In this document: piece by piece, positions 1 to 11,336 of the stretch
How the letters are laid out: every line of letters begins with the position of its first letter
How positions within the stretch are numbered: position 1 is the stretch's first letter
Assembly: GCA_017881505.1 (NCBI GenBank)
Contig: JADGQW010000006.1
Coordinates: forward strand, 1 to 36,097
Origin: Gemmatimonadales bacterium
GTDB lineage: Bacteria > Gemmatimonadota > Gemmatimonadetes > Gemmatimonadales > JACORV01
DNA length: 36,097 nt
Direction of reading: 5' to 3'
Made by a program: the position numbers and the translations under genes
Notes under the pieces: model-generated
Told to the model about the DNA's origin: nothing
Databases searched by the model: none
What the model saw: only the letters and a program-made list of their open reading frames with translations

Positions 1-738
1 GGCGCACTCGGCGCCGCTGCGATCATCATTGCGTGCGCTGCTCCACGACCCGAGCCCATCCGGCCGGCCGCATCGGCCGAGCGGATCTTCTCTCCGTTGG
101 CGATCCGCCGGCCGCGTGGGACGTGGGGGTACGCGCACCCCTACACCCGTGAACAGATGACTGCCGCGCTCAGGCGGTACTTCCCCGAAGTCCTGCGCGG
201 CGATACCGGCACGATGCCGCTGCGATTCGTGCTGGACACCGATGGTCGGGTCGTGTCGACGTCGCGTGGCCGGTCGGCGGCTCCTCCCTTCCCATACGAG
301 CGGCTTGAGAACACGCAGATCGAGGACGTGGGCCCCGGCTACTACGGTCCGGCGCCGGTCCGGGTCGAAGTGCTGTGGCTGAAGCCCGACTCGCTGCTCG
401 GTGAGCCCAGACCGATGGCGGGCGCTGTATTCACCTCCATCCAATCCACTGGACCCTATCCAGACACGCTCACCCCTCGGCTCGAAGGGCAGGTCCGCAA
501 CGCCCTCAGCCTCAATACCGGCTTGATGCGCGGCCTGACTCCCGAGGACACCGCGTTTGTCTGGTTCGTGCTGTCGGCGTCCGGTGACGCGGTGCGGGCG
601 GGTCGCGCACCAAACTCGACAGAGATGCGGCAGGGGGCGCATCTGGCATCCCCTGGTGCGTACTTCACCAAGTGGTATCCACAGGGAGAGCTCGCGCCGT
701 GGGCGGTGGTTGTCGCCGCCGCCTGGATGAAGCCCTAG
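1..738 (+). CDS. Lipoprotein of unknown function, 5' end truncated by the window edge
   Basis: The ORF listed at 97 (TTG) is open in the same frame back to base 1. The upstream translation GALGAAAIIIACAAPRPEP contains a lipobox-like IIAC. The segment RYFPEVLRGDTGTMPLRFVLDTDGRVVSTSRG faintly resembles TonB_C/BlaR1-associated domains. Confidence 0.6.
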   Translation, partial: GALGAAAIIIACAAPRPEPIRPAASAERIFSPLAIRRPRGTWGYAHPYTREQMTAALRRYFPEVLRGDTGTMPLRFVLDTDGRVVSTSRGRSAAPPFPYERLENTQIEDVGPGYYGPAPVRVEVLWLKPDSLLGEPRPMAGAVFTSIQSTGPYPDTLTPRLEGQVRNALSLNTGLMRGLTPEDTAFVWFVLSASGDAVRAGRAPNSTEMRQGAHLASPGAYFTKWYPQGELAPWAVVVAAAWMKP

Positions 739-848
739 ACGTCGGATCTTCCCCGAGTCCGGGGCCTACCCCTCCTCGGCAGATGAGACCCCGGGGGCAC
801 CGTCCAGGCGCCCGTCCCGGCCGCGTTGCCCCCCCTCCGGGCCGGCCG

Positions 849-855
849 TAGATTG
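849..855 (+). promoter_or_regulatory. Candidate promoter of the murQ operon: TTG (826-828)-N20-TAGATTG (849-855)
   Basis: Same TTG-N20-TANNTTG pattern as at other operon starts in the window; the ATG lies at 866. Confidence 0.5.
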
Positions 856-865
856 CCGCCACCCG

Positions 866-1828
866 ATGACCGATCCCGCCAGCTTCCGCGACCCGCGGCT
901 CACCGAGCAGCGGAACCCCGCCACCGAGGAGATCGACCTCGCCACGCCCCTCGACATCGTCGAGCTGCTGAACCGCGAGGACCGCCGGGTCCCCGAGGCG
1001 GTGTGGGCGGTCCGGCACGACGTGGCGAAGGCGATCGAGCTGGTCGAGCACGCCTTCCGCGCCGGGGGCCGGCTCCTCTACGTCGGCGCGGGAACGAGCG
1101 GCCGGCTCGGCGTCCTCGACGCGTCCGAATGTCCTCCCACCTTCGGCACGCCCCCCTCGCTGGTGGTCGGCATCATCGCCGGGGGCGCGACGGCGCTGGT
1201 CCGCAGCATGGAGGGCGCCGAGGACGAGTTCGACGCGGGGGGCGACGCGGTGGAGGAGCGGCAGGTCGCCGCGCACGACGTGGTGTTCGGCATCGCGGCG
1301 AGCGGCACGACCCCGTACGTCCGCGGCGCGCTGAGCCGCGCCGCCGCGCGCGGTGCCACGACGATCCTCCTCGCCTGCTCGGACCCGCCCAAGGACCTGC
1401 TCCTCAACGTGGACCTCGCCATCCTCCCCAAGGTCGGCCCGGAGGCCCTCACCGGCTCCACGCGCCTCAAGGCGGGGACGGCGACCAAGCTGGTGCTCAA
1501 CGCCGTCACGACCGGGGCGATGATCCGGATGGGGCGCGCGTACGGGAACCTGATGGTGGACCTCATCTCGACCGCCGAGAAGCTCCGCGACCGGGGCGAG
1601 CGGATCCTGATGGAGGTGGCGGGGGTGAGCCGCGAGGAAGCGCGCGCCGCGATCGCCGGCGCCGACGCCAAGGTGAAGACGGCGATCGTGATGCTGCGGC
1701 GCGGCGTGCCGCGCGAGGAAGCGGAGCGCCTCCTCGAGGAGAGCGGCGGCTTCGTGCGGAAGGCCGTCGGCGCGCCGCCGGCCTCGCCGCGCGCCGGCGG
1801 GACGGGAGACGGTGGCGGCCGCCGCTGA
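866..1828 (+). CDS. murQ: N-acetylmuramic acid 6-phosphate etherase
   Basis: MTDPASFRDPRLTEQRNPATEEIDLATPLDIV and VGAGTSGRLGVLDASECPPTF are MurQ/SIS-domain signatures; 320 aa. Confidence 0.95.
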   Translation: MTDPASFRDPRLTEQRNPATEEIDLATPLDIVELLNREDRRVPEAVWAVRHDVAKAIELVEHAFRAGGRLLYVGAGTSGRLGVLDASECPPTFGTPPSLVVGIIAGGATALVRSMEGAEDEFDAGGDAVEERQVAAHDVVFGIAASGTTPYVRGALSRAAARGATTILLACSDPPKDLLLNVDLAILPKVGPEALTGSTRLKAGTATKLVLNAVTTGAMIRMGRAYGNLMVDLISTAEKLRDRGERILMEVAGVSREEARAAIAGADAKVKTAIVMLRRGVPREEAERLLEESGGFVRKAVGAPPASPRAGGTGDGGGRR

Positions 1829-2963
1829 GCCGCGCGCGCCGCTCCTCGCGGTGGGCGCGATGTCCGGGACCTCGCTCGACGGCGTGACCGTCGCGCTGGT
1901 GCGCATCGAGGAGCCCGCGCCCTACGACATCCGGGCCACCCTCCTCGCCCACCGGACCCATCCCTACACGGAAGCGCAGCGCGCGCGGCTCGCGGCGGCG
2001 GTCGAGGGGGGCGGGCCCCGCGACCTCGCCATCCTCCACGCCGACCTCGGCACCTGGTTCGCGGACGCCGTCGAGAAGCTGCTGCGCGAGACCGGCACCG
2101 CCGCCGCCGGCGTCGCCTTCGTGGCGTCGCACGGCCAGACGGTGTGGCACGAGCCGCGACGCGCGTCGCTGCAGCTCGGGAGCCCCGCCGCCATCGCGGA
2201 GCGGCTGCGCGTGCCGGTGGTCTCGGATTTCCGCTCCCGCGACGTGGCCGCCGGGGGCGAGGGGGCGCCCCTCGTCCCGCGCGCCGACCGCCTCCTCTTC
2301 GCGCGGATCGACGGCCCCCGGGCGCTCCTCAACATCGGCGGCATCGCCAACTTCACGGTCGTGCCGCGCCGCGGCGAGGCCGCGGACCTCCTCGCCTTCG
2401 ACACGGGCCCCGGCGTGATGGTGATCGACGCCTGCGTGCGCCGCCTCTACCCCGGCCGCCGCTTCGACGAGGACGGCGCCCTCGCGCGCAGCGGACGGGC
2501 GCTGGAGGGGATCGTCGCCGAGACCCTGGGCCACCCCTTCTTCGCCGCGCCGCCGCCCAAGAGCACGGGACGCGAGACCTTCGGGGAGCCGTTCGCCGTG
2601 GCGCTGCTGGAGCGGTGCCGCGCCGCGAGCGCGGAGCCCGCGGACGCGGTGGCGACCGCGGTCGAGGTGACGGCGCGGGCCATCGGCGCCGCCGCGCGCT
2701 TCATCCCCCCGGCCCTCACGCCCCTCGACGTGGTGCGCTCGGGGGGCGGCGCGAAGAACCCCGCTCTGGTGGACGCGCTGATCCGCTGCTGGCCGGGACC
2801 GAAGCACCGCGCGTTCGACGATCTCTTCTTCGACGGCGAAGCCAAGGAAGCGGTGGCCTTCGCCCTGCTCGGTTACCTCACCTGGACGGGCCGCCCCGGG
2901 AACGAACCGGGCGCCACCGGCGCCGCCGGGCCGCGCGTCCTCGGATCGGTGAGCCCGCCATGA
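1812..2963 (+). CDS. anmK: Anhydro-N-acetylmuramic acid kinase
   Basis: AVGAMSGTSLDGVTVALVRI, NIGGIANFTV, FDTGPGVMVID; GTG start overlapping the murQ end by 17 nt. Confidence 0.93.
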   Translation: MAAAAEPRAPLLAVGAMSGTSLDGVTVALVRIEEPAPYDIRATLLAHRTHPYTEAQRARLAAAVEGGGPRDLAILHADLGTWFADAVEKLLRETGTAAAGVAFVASHGQTVWHEPRRASLQLGSPAAIAERLRVPVVSDFRSRDVAAGGEGAPLVPRADRLLFARIDGPRALLNIGGIANFTVVPRRGEAADLLAFDTGPGVMVIDACVRRLYPGRRFDEDGALARSGRALEGIVAETLGHPFFAAPPPKSTGRETFGEPFAVALLERCRAASAEPADAVATAVEVTARAIGAAARFIPPALTPLDVVRSGGGAKNPALVDALIRCWPGPKHRAFDDLFFDGEAKEAVAFALLGYLTWTGRPGNEPGATGAAGPRVLGSVSPP

Positions 2964-4372
2964 TCCCCTGGGCAGAACTCGTCCTCCCGGCGCTGCGCTG
3001 GGACCCCGACAAGGGCTTCGCGCCGTGCCTCGCCGACGCCGAACGCGCCCTCGCGCTCGGCGTGGGGGGATTCATCCTCTTCGGAGGCGAGCGGGAGGCG
3101 ATCCGCGCGCTCGCGGCGCAGCTCCAGGCCGCCGCGCCCCACCCGCTCCTCATCGCCTCGGACCTCGAGCGCGGGGCGGGGCAGCAGGCGCAGGGGCTCA
3201 CGCAGCTGCCGCCGCTCCGCGCCCTCGCCCCCCTCGGCGCCGACGCGGTGCGCGAGGCGGCGCGGCTGACCGCGCGCGAGGCGCGCGACGTCGGGATCAA
3301 CTGGGTGTTCGCGCCGGTGGTGGACCTCGACGTCGAGGCCGCGAACCCGATCGTCCAGACCCGCGCCTTCGGCGACGACCCGGAGCAGGTCGGGGCGCTC
3401 GGCGCCGCGTGGATCATGGCGTGCCAGGCGGGCGGCGTCCTCGCGTGCGCCAAGCACTACCCAGGGCACGGCCGCACCGTCACCGATTCCCACGCCGGTC
3501 TCCCGATGGTCACGTCCTCGCGCCTCGCCCTCGACGCCGACCTCGTGCCCTTCCGGATGGCGGCGGACGCGGGCGTGGCCGCGATGATGACCGCCCACGT
3601 CGCCTACCCGGCGCTCGACCCGAGCGGCGCGCCGGCCACCTACTCGGCGGCCATCGTGAAGGAGCTGCTGCGCCGCGAGCTCGGCTTCGACGGGCTCGTC
3701 GTCACCGACGCGCTGGTGATGGAGGGCGCGCTGCAGGGCCTCGACGAGGCGCAGGGCGCGGTGAAGGCGCTGCAGGCGGACTGCGACCTCCTCCTCTATC
3801 CCAAGGACGTGGCGGCTGTGGCGCACGCCCTCGAGGCGGCGGCGGCGTCGGGCGCGCTCGACGCGGACCAATTGGAGGAGGCGGCGATCCGCCGCCGCGA
3901 AGCCATCGCGCGGGTGGCCGAGCCGATGACGCTGGCGCCGCGCGATTTCGCGGCGGGACGCGCGCAGGGGGAGGCCATCCGGCTCGCCGCCGTCGAGGTG
4001 CTGCGCGGCGCGATCCCCGCCGGGCTGCGCCGGGTGCGCGTGGACGTGATCGACGACGACGCGGGCGGGCCCTACCGGAACCCGCCGCGCGAGGCGTTCG
4101 GCGCGGCGCTGCGGGAGCGCGGCGTGGAGCTGGCCGACGACGGTGCGCGGGTGGTGCTCGTCTTCTGCGACGTGAAGTCGTGGAAGTGCCGCGCCGGCCT
4201 CTCCGCCGGGAACCAGGCGCTGCTCGCGCGCCTGGCGGGGGACGCCGCGGCGGTGGTGCTCTTCGGCCACGCGCGCCGCCTCGCCGACGTGCCCGGCGCC
4301 GCGCCGGTGCTCTGCGCCTGGAGCGGCGACACCGGGATGCAGGCCGCGGCCGCGCGGCGGCTGGCGGGCTAG
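2960..4372 (+). CDS. nagZ: Glycoside hydrolase family 3 beta-N-acetylhexosaminidase (NagZ-like)
   Basis: ATG at 2960 overlaps the anmK stop (ATGA). CAKHYPGHGRTVTDSHAGLPMV is the GH3 NagZ KH(F/Y)PGHG...DSH motif. The longer ORF call from 2144 is an upstream extension through anmK. Confidence 0.88.
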   Translation: MIPWAELVLPALRWDPDKGFAPCLADAERALALGVGGFILFGGEREAIRALAAQLQAAAPHPLLIASDLERGAGQQAQGLTQLPPLRALAPLGADAVREAARLTAREARDVGINWVFAPVVDLDVEAANPIVQTRAFGDDPEQVGALGAAWIMACQAGGVLACAKHYPGHGRTVTDSHAGLPMVTSSRLALDADLVPFRMAADAGVAAMMTAHVAYPALDPSGAPATYSAAIVKELLRRELGFDGLVVTDALVMEGALQGLDEAQGAVKALQADCDLLLYPKDVAAVAHALEAAAASGALDADQLEEAAIRRREAIARVAEPMTLAPRDFAAGRAQGEAIRLAAVEVLRGAIPAGLRRVRVDVIDDDAGGPYRNPPREAFGAALRERGVELADDGARVVLVFCDVKSWKCRAGLSAGNQALLARLAGDAAAVVLFGHARRLADVPGAAPVLCAWSGDTGMQAAAARRLAG

Positions 4373-4378
4373 CGCCGG

Positions 4379-6100
4379 ATGCGGGCCCTCGACTGGCTGG
4401 TCGTCGGCGCCTACCTCGCCGGAAGCCTCGGGCTCGGTCTCTACCTGGCCCGGCGCGGCTCCAAGTCGCTCAGCGAATACTTCCTCGGCGGGCGCGCCAT
4501 CCCCTGGTGGCTCGCCGGCGGCTCCATGGCCGCGACCACCTTCAACGTGGACACGCCGCTCTACGTGGCGGGCCTCGTCGCGCGGCGCGGCATCGCGGGG
4601 AACTGGGAGTGGTGGTGCTTCGCCGCCACCCACGTGGTCATGCAGGTCGTCATGGGCCGGCTGTGGAGCCGCGCCCAGGTGATGACCGACGCCGAGCTGA
4701 TCGAGCTCCGCTACCACGGCCGCGCCGCCGCGCTCCTCCGCGGCACCCGCGCCTTCTTCTTCGGCATCCCCCTCAACTGCATCGCCATCGGCTACGGGAT
4801 GCTGGCCATGCGGAAGGTGATGGTCGCCCTCGACGTCACCACCGTCCTCCACCTCCCCGGCGATCCGCAGCTCTGGTCGGTCCTGATCATCGTCGCGATC
4901 ACCCTCGTCTACGCCGCCGCCTCGGGGATGTGGGGCGTCGTGTGGACCGACTTCTTCCAGCTGGTCCTCAAGATGCTCGGCGCCCTCCTGGTGGCCGGCT
5001 ACGCCCTCGCCGAAGTGCACGGCCTCGGCGGCCTGCGCGCCGCGCTCGCCGCCGCGGGACACGCCGACGCGCTCCGCATCCTCCCGCGCGCCGGCTCCGC
5101 CGCCCTCCCGCTCGACACCTTCGCCGCCTACCTCCTCCTCCAGTGGTGGACGTACCGCGGCGCCGACGGCGGCGGGATGTTCGTGCAGCGCCTCTCCAGC
5201 GTGAAGGACGAGCGTGCCGCCGAAAAAGCATCGATGTTCTTCAACATATTGAACTACGTGGTGCGCACCTGGCCGTGGGTGGTGGTGGCGCTGGCGGCGC
5301 TGGTGGTGCTGCCGCCCCTCGCCGATCCGGAACTGGCGTACCCGCTGATGATGAAGCGCTACCTCCCGCCGGGGGTGCTGGGGCTGGTGTTCGCGAGCCT
5401 CATCGCGGCGCTGATGAGCGCGGTCTCGACGCAGATCAACTGGGGGGCCTCGTACACGGTGCGCGACCTCTACCAGCGGTTCCTCGCTCCCGAGGCGCCG
5501 CAGGCGCGGCTGGTGGCGGTGGGGCGTGCGGCGACGGTCGTCATCACCCTCCTCGCGGCCGCGGCGAGCTTCGCCATGCAGGACGTGGGGCGGGTCTTCC
5601 GGTTCATGGTGCTGTTCGGGAACGGCACCGGCGCGGTGCTGCTGCTGCGGTGGTTCTGGTGGCGGGTGAACGCGTGGGCGGAGTGGACGGCGTTGGTGGC
5701 GGGGACGGTCATCGCCATCCTGCTGACCGCGGTCCCCGCGCTCGCCGGGCTCTCCTTTGGCGTCAAGCTGGCGCTCACGGCCTTCGGCGCGGCGGCGCTC
5801 TGGGTCCCGGTGATGCTCCTGACGCCTCCCGAGAGCCCCGCGGTGCTCGACGCCTTCTACCGGAAGGCGCGGCCGGGAGGGCCCGGCTGGGCGCCGGTGC
5901 GCGCGCGTGTGACGGTCGCGGCGGCCTCACCGCTGGGACGGGACCTCACCGAGGCCGTCGGCGTGCTGGCGCAGATCCTCGGGGCGATGCTCGCCATCGG
6001 CGGCGTCGTGGTGGGCTCGACGGCGTGGGGTGTGGGTGGACTCATCGCGCTGGGCGCGGGGACGCTGTTGCAGCGGAAGGTGCGGCCCGCGGCGGGGTAG
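4379..6100 (+). CDS. Sodium:solute symporter (SSS) family transporter, possible amino-sugar/muropeptide permease
   Basis: Multi-TM 573 aa protein; N-terminal DWLVVGAYLAGSLGLGLYLARRGSKSLSEYFLGGRAIPWWLAGGSMAATTFNVDTPL is typical SSS; starts 6 nt after nagZ. Confidence 0.88.
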   Translation: MRALDWLVVGAYLAGSLGLGLYLARRGSKSLSEYFLGGRAIPWWLAGGSMAATTFNVDTPLYVAGLVARRGIAGNWEWWCFAATHVVMQVVMGRLWSRAQVMTDAELIELRYHGRAAALLRGTRAFFFGIPLNCIAIGYGMLAMRKVMVALDVTTVLHLPGDPQLWSVLIIVAITLVYAAASGMWGVVWTDFFQLVLKMLGALLVAGYALAEVHGLGGLRAALAAAGHADALRILPRAGSAALPLDTFAAYLLLQWWTYRGADGGGMFVQRLSSVKDERAAEKASMFFNILNYVVRTWPWVVVALAALVVLPPLADPELAYPLMMKRYLPPGVLGLVFASLIAALMSAVSTQINWGASYTVRDLYQRFLAPEAPQARLVAVGRAATVVITLLAAAASFAMQDVGRVFRFMVLFGNGTGAVLLLRWFWWRVNAWAEWTALVAGTVIAILLTAVPALAGLSFGVKLALTAFGAAALWVPVMLLTPPESPAVLDAFYRKARPGGPGWAPVRARVTVAAASPLGRDLTEAVGVLAQILGAMLAIGGVVVGSTAWGVGGLIALGAGTLLQRKVRPAAG

Positions 6101-6125
6101 CCTCCCGCCCGTCCCCGCGAACGGA

Positions 6126-6151
6126 ACGGGCGGCCCTCGCGAGCCGCCCGT
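6126..6151. terminator. Hairpin between convergent genes (possible bidirectional terminator)
   Basis: ACGGGCGGC-cctcgcga-GCCGCCCGT, 9-bp stem, between the symporter stop (6100) and the protease stop (6185). Confidence 0.5.
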
Positions 6152-6184
6152 GTCGTTCCGGATGTGTCGCTCGGCCCGGTCGGT

Positions 6185-7531
6185 CTACGGCTGCGCCAGG
6201 AGCGCCTGCCCGCGGCGGATGGGCAGCCCCACGATCTCCGTGCTGCTCTCGCCCCCCCGCCCTCCGAACATCACGCCGACCACGAGGCCGTTGCGGTCGA
6301 AGATTGGGCTCCCCGACGCCCCCGTGCCGCTGAACGCGTCCAATTCCAGCACCGAGTCGCTCGCCGCCGTCACGGTCCCCGTCACCATCTTCGCCCGCGG
6401 ACGCTGGCAGCTGCCACAGCCCCCGGGGAAGCCGATCAGCGCGATCGGCGCGCCCGCCTCGAGTGGATTTGTCGCGAAGCCCGCGATGGTCGGGAACGGC
6501 CCCGCGGACTCCACCTGGATCACTGCGAGGTCGGCGTCGGGCGCGATGCGCACGATGCGCGCCGGGAGCACCTCGGTCGAGCCCGAGAAGCGGATCGCCA
6601 CGTCCCGCGCCCGCTCCCCGTCGCGGTTCATCACCGTGTGGCGGTTCGTCAGCATCCGCCCCTTGGCGTCCACGCTGAACGCCGTCCCCTCGAAGATCTG
6701 CGTGGTGTCGCTGAACCGCACCACGATGACGGCGATGGCCGCCGCGTTCTGGCGCTGGATGGCCGAGTAGTCCACCCCCTGCGCCGTCTCGATGTCCCGC
6801 TGGCGGTGCTGGACGGTGGTGTACTGCGCCTGCAGGGCCGCCACGCGCGCCGGGTCCTTGGCCGCGGCGATCTCCCGCTGCAGCCGGGCCGCCTCGGAGT
6901 CGGCGGCGGCCTTGGCGCCCCGCAATGTGGTCAGCTCCCGGCCCAGCGAGTCGAGCTTGGTCCCGAGCTGCGCGGTCTCCTCGCGAGCCGTCCGCCCCTG
7001 CCAGACCAGGACCGCGGCGGCGCCCACCACCACGATGCCGAGCACGATGAGGAGGGAGCGGTACCGCGTCGCGGAAGCCCTCACCTCGGCGCGGAGGATG
7101 CCCGTGGCGCTCGGCCCGGCGGGCTTGGGGGGCGCGGCGGGGGCGGGGGCCTTCGCGGCGGTGGCCGCGCGGGCCGCCGCCGGCGGCGCCGCGACCTTCT
7201 CCATCACCTGTTCCGCCGCCTCGCGCACCAGCCGGACGCGGACCTCGGGGCCGTGCCCGCCGCAGCGGATGACGTCGCCGTCGGCCAGCGCCCGGTCGCC
7301 CTCGATGCGGTGGCCGTTGACGAAGGTCCCGTTGCGGCTGCCGAGGTCGCGGACGGTGTAGCCGTCCCCGCTCAGGACGACGGCGGCGTGCTTGGTGGAG
7401 GCGTCGAGATCCGCTTCGGCGTCGAACCGCACTTCGGCGAGGGGATCGCGGCCCAGGGCGATGAAGGACTTCTCGAAGGCGACCTTGCGGCCGGCGCGCG
7501 CGCCCGAGAGGAACTCGAACTCGATCCGCAT
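6185..7531 (-). CDS. FHA domain - transmembrane - trypsin-like serine protease
   Basis: N-terminal FHA (ALGRDPLAEVRFD...YTVRDLGSRNGTFVNGHRI), TM segment LLIVLGIVVVGAAAVLVW, then TNRHTV (His), DADLAVIQVE (Asp), GASGSPIFD (Ser). Confidence 0.88.
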   Translation of the reverse strand: MRIEFEFLSGARAGRKVAFEKSFIALGRDPLAEVRFDAEADLDASTKHAAVVLSGDGYTVRDLGSRNGTFVNGHRIEGDRALADGDVIRCGGHGPEVRVRLVREAAEQVMEKVAAPPAAARAATAAKAPAPAAPPKPAGPSATGILRAEVRASATRYRSLLIVLGIVVVGAAAVLVWQGRTAREETAQLGTKLDSLGRELTTLRGAKAAADSEAARLQREIAAAKDPARVAALQAQYTTVQHRQRDIETAQGVDYSAIQRQNAAAIAVIVVRFSDTTQIFEGTAFSVDAKGRMLTNRHTVMNRDGERARDVAIRFSGSTEVLPARIVRIAPDADLAVIQVESAGPFPTIAGFATNPLEAGAPIALIGFPGGCGSCQRPRAKMVTGTVTAASDSVLELDAFSGTGASGSPIFDRNGLVVGVMFGGRGGESSTEIVGLPIRRGQALLAQP

Positions 7532-7562
7532 CAGCGGCCGGCTCCCGCCGGCAGGGCGCGAC

Positions 7563-8557
7563 TCAGAAGGGCCACAACTTCTTCTTCTTGGGGGCGGGCT
7601 CCTTCTGGGCGGGCTCGGTCTTGCGCTCGCTCGTGCCCTTCGCGGCCCCGGGCTCGTAGACCGGCACCGGCTCCGTCGTGGACTCGGTGTCCAGCAGCGG
7701 GTAGACCTGGTGGCTGGGCGACTCGCTGCCGTCCGGCTCCGCGATCCCCGGGCCGCCGAAGCGGGCGACGATGCAGGTGATGTTGTCGGGGCCGCCGCGC
7801 TCGTTGGCCAGGTCGATCAGCCCCTTGCAGGCCGTCACGAGGTCGGGGGCGCCCGTCACGATCCGCAGGATGTCGTCGTTCTTCACCAGCCCGGAGAGGC
7901 CGTCCGAGCACATGATGAGGACGTCGCCCTTCCGCAGGTCCTGGCGGGTGAGGTCCACCTTCACCGCCGGGTCGGGGCCGAGCGCCTGGAGGATGATGTT
8001 GCGGCGCTCGCTGACCGCCGCCTCCTCCTCCGTCAGCTCCCCGGCGTCCACCAGCCGCTGCATCAGCGACTGGTCCTTCGTGATCTGGACGATCTTCCCC
8101 ATCCGGATCAGGTAGCCGCGGCTGTCGCCGATCTGCGTGAGGTAGAGCGCGCCGCCGAAGCACCCCGCCGCCGTCGTCGTCGTTCCCATCCCCCGGTTCT
8201 CGGGGTGGGCGCGGGCGTACTCGTAGATGCGGCTGTTCGCGATCTCCACCGCCTCCTTCAGGCGGTAGGCGAACCGCTGGTCGGTGACCTCGGGGTCGTT
8301 CCCCCACGCCTCGATCATGTGGTTGAAGACCGTCTCGGTCGCCATCTCGCTCGCCAGCTCGCCGGCGGCGGCGCCGCCCATCCCGTCGGCCACCATGAAG
8401 AGCGTGCCGCGCTTGCCGAGCTCGTGGCTCCGGATCTCGGGCTGCAGCGACGCCTCGCGGGTGGTGAGGTTGGCGACGAGGAAGCTGTCCTCGTTGTGGT
8501 CGCGGGCCATCCCGACGTCGGTGCGCCCGAAGACTTCGACGATGACGGGAGTGTCCG

Positions 8558-8561
<4 letters not shown>
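7563..8561 (-). CDS. PP2C-family Ser/Thr protein phosphatase
   Basis: RTDVGMARDHNEDSFLV, FMVADGMGGAAAGELAS, ITKDQSLMQRL, CSDGLSGLV, GGPDNITCIVARF. The ATG at 8561 overlaps the upstream kinase stop (ATGA). Lysine-rich C-terminus KKKKLWPF. Confidence 0.93.
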
Positions 8562-10191
<1,630 letters not shown>

Positions 10192-10195
<4 letters not shown>

Positions 10196-11250
10196 GACAT
10201 CTCGACCATCAGGAGTTTGTCACCCACGAGGATCTTGGAGTTCTTGCCCAGCGGCTGGTCGCCGCGGACCGCGACGGCCACGCCGTTGCGGCTCCCGGCG
10301 TCCGCCAGCACGAAGTCGGCGTCCTCGGACTTCACCGCCGCGTGCCCGCCGCTCATGGACGGATCGTACGGGAACACCCAGTCGCCCTTGTCCCTCCCGA
10401 GCGCCACGTCCCGGCCGGGGGAGAGGTGGAAGATATCGCGCACGCTCCCGTCCGCCCGGAGCTGCGTGAGGCACGCGATGTCCGCGCTCGGCACCAACGA
10501 CCCCATCCGCCGCGTGGCGTCCGCCTCCGGCGGGTGCGGGCCCGGGTAGCCGAGGCGCCGGAACCGCAGCAACTGCGAGCCGATGAGGACCAGGTCGCCG
10601 TCCACCAGCTTGTGCGGCCCCGTGAGGAACACCCACGTCCCGTTCCGGGACCCCAGGTCGCGGATGGAGAGCATCCCTTCCTTCCAGATCAGGAGGGCGT
10701 GCATCGGCGAGAGGTAGGCGTCGTCGGCGAAGGAGATGTCGGCGCCCGCGCGCCCGACGGTCGTCTCCTCTCCCGTCAGGGGGTGCCGGCTCCCCTTGGT
10801 GCCGTCCTCGGCCACCACGACGAGCTGCACCGGCGGCGCCCGCTTGGCGGTGAACACCGCCGTCGCCTCGTGGGGCGCGGAGACCCGGTCCCCCTTCCCG
10901 AGCGGCGTCGCGCAGTTCGGGCAGAACTTGAACGACGGGTCCGGGATGGCGGTGCCGCACTTGGTGCAGGTGATCGCGCTCGGATCCACCGCAGCCTCCA
11001 ACTTGGCGCCGCAGAATGCGCAGAAGGGGAGCGCCGTGTCCACTTCGTGGCCGCACGAGCTGCACTTCGGGACGACGGACGGGATCCCCGTGCCGGCGGT
11101 CGCGTAGACGCGCGTCGCCGGCATGCCGCTCGCGGCGGCGCCGACGGGCGTATTCATGGCCATCGCGGAGGCGCTGAGCGGCTTCCCGCAATCCATGCAG
11201 AAGCGGGAACCGGGGTCGTTTTGCCGGCCGCAGTGCGCGCACGTCGTCAC
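10192..11250 (-). CDS. Triple zinc-ribbon, double FHA-domain protein
   Basis: Three CxxC...CxxC ribbons (CAHCG..FCMDCG; CSSCG..FCAFCG; CTKCG..FCPNCA) and two FHA cores (MLSIRDLGSRNGTWV; FVLADAGSRNGVAV); GTG start. Confidence 0.9.
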
Positions 11251-11296
11251 GACTCGGGGGGCCTCCGCAAGGATCGGCGATGGCTGATGAGTTTGC

Positions 11297-11326
11297 CAAT
11301 ATAGAGTCCGTCCGGAGGGGGGTCAA
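11297..11326 (-). promoter_or_regulatory. Candidate promoter of the FHA/kinase operon: TTGACC-N17-TATATTG
   Basis: On the minus strand TTGACC (11326-11321), 17-nt spacer, TATATT(G) (11303-11297), 47 nt upstream of the GTG at 11250. Confidence 0.7.
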
Positions 11327-11336
11327 CCGAGCTAAA

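Noticed and set aside
739-865. Terminator CCCCG-agtc-CGGGG after the first gene
   Set aside because: Only a 5-bp stem in very GC-rich sequence with no T-tract; not distinguishable from chance.
2144-2959. N-terminal extension of the NagZ ORF
   Set aside because: Lies inside anmK in another frame; NagZ homology begins at the ATG at 2960 with the usual 4-nt overlap.
2873-5062. 729-aa minus-strand ORF opposite nagZ and the symporter
   Set aside because: Spans two plus-strand genes with strong motifs; composition typical of antisense high-GC frames.
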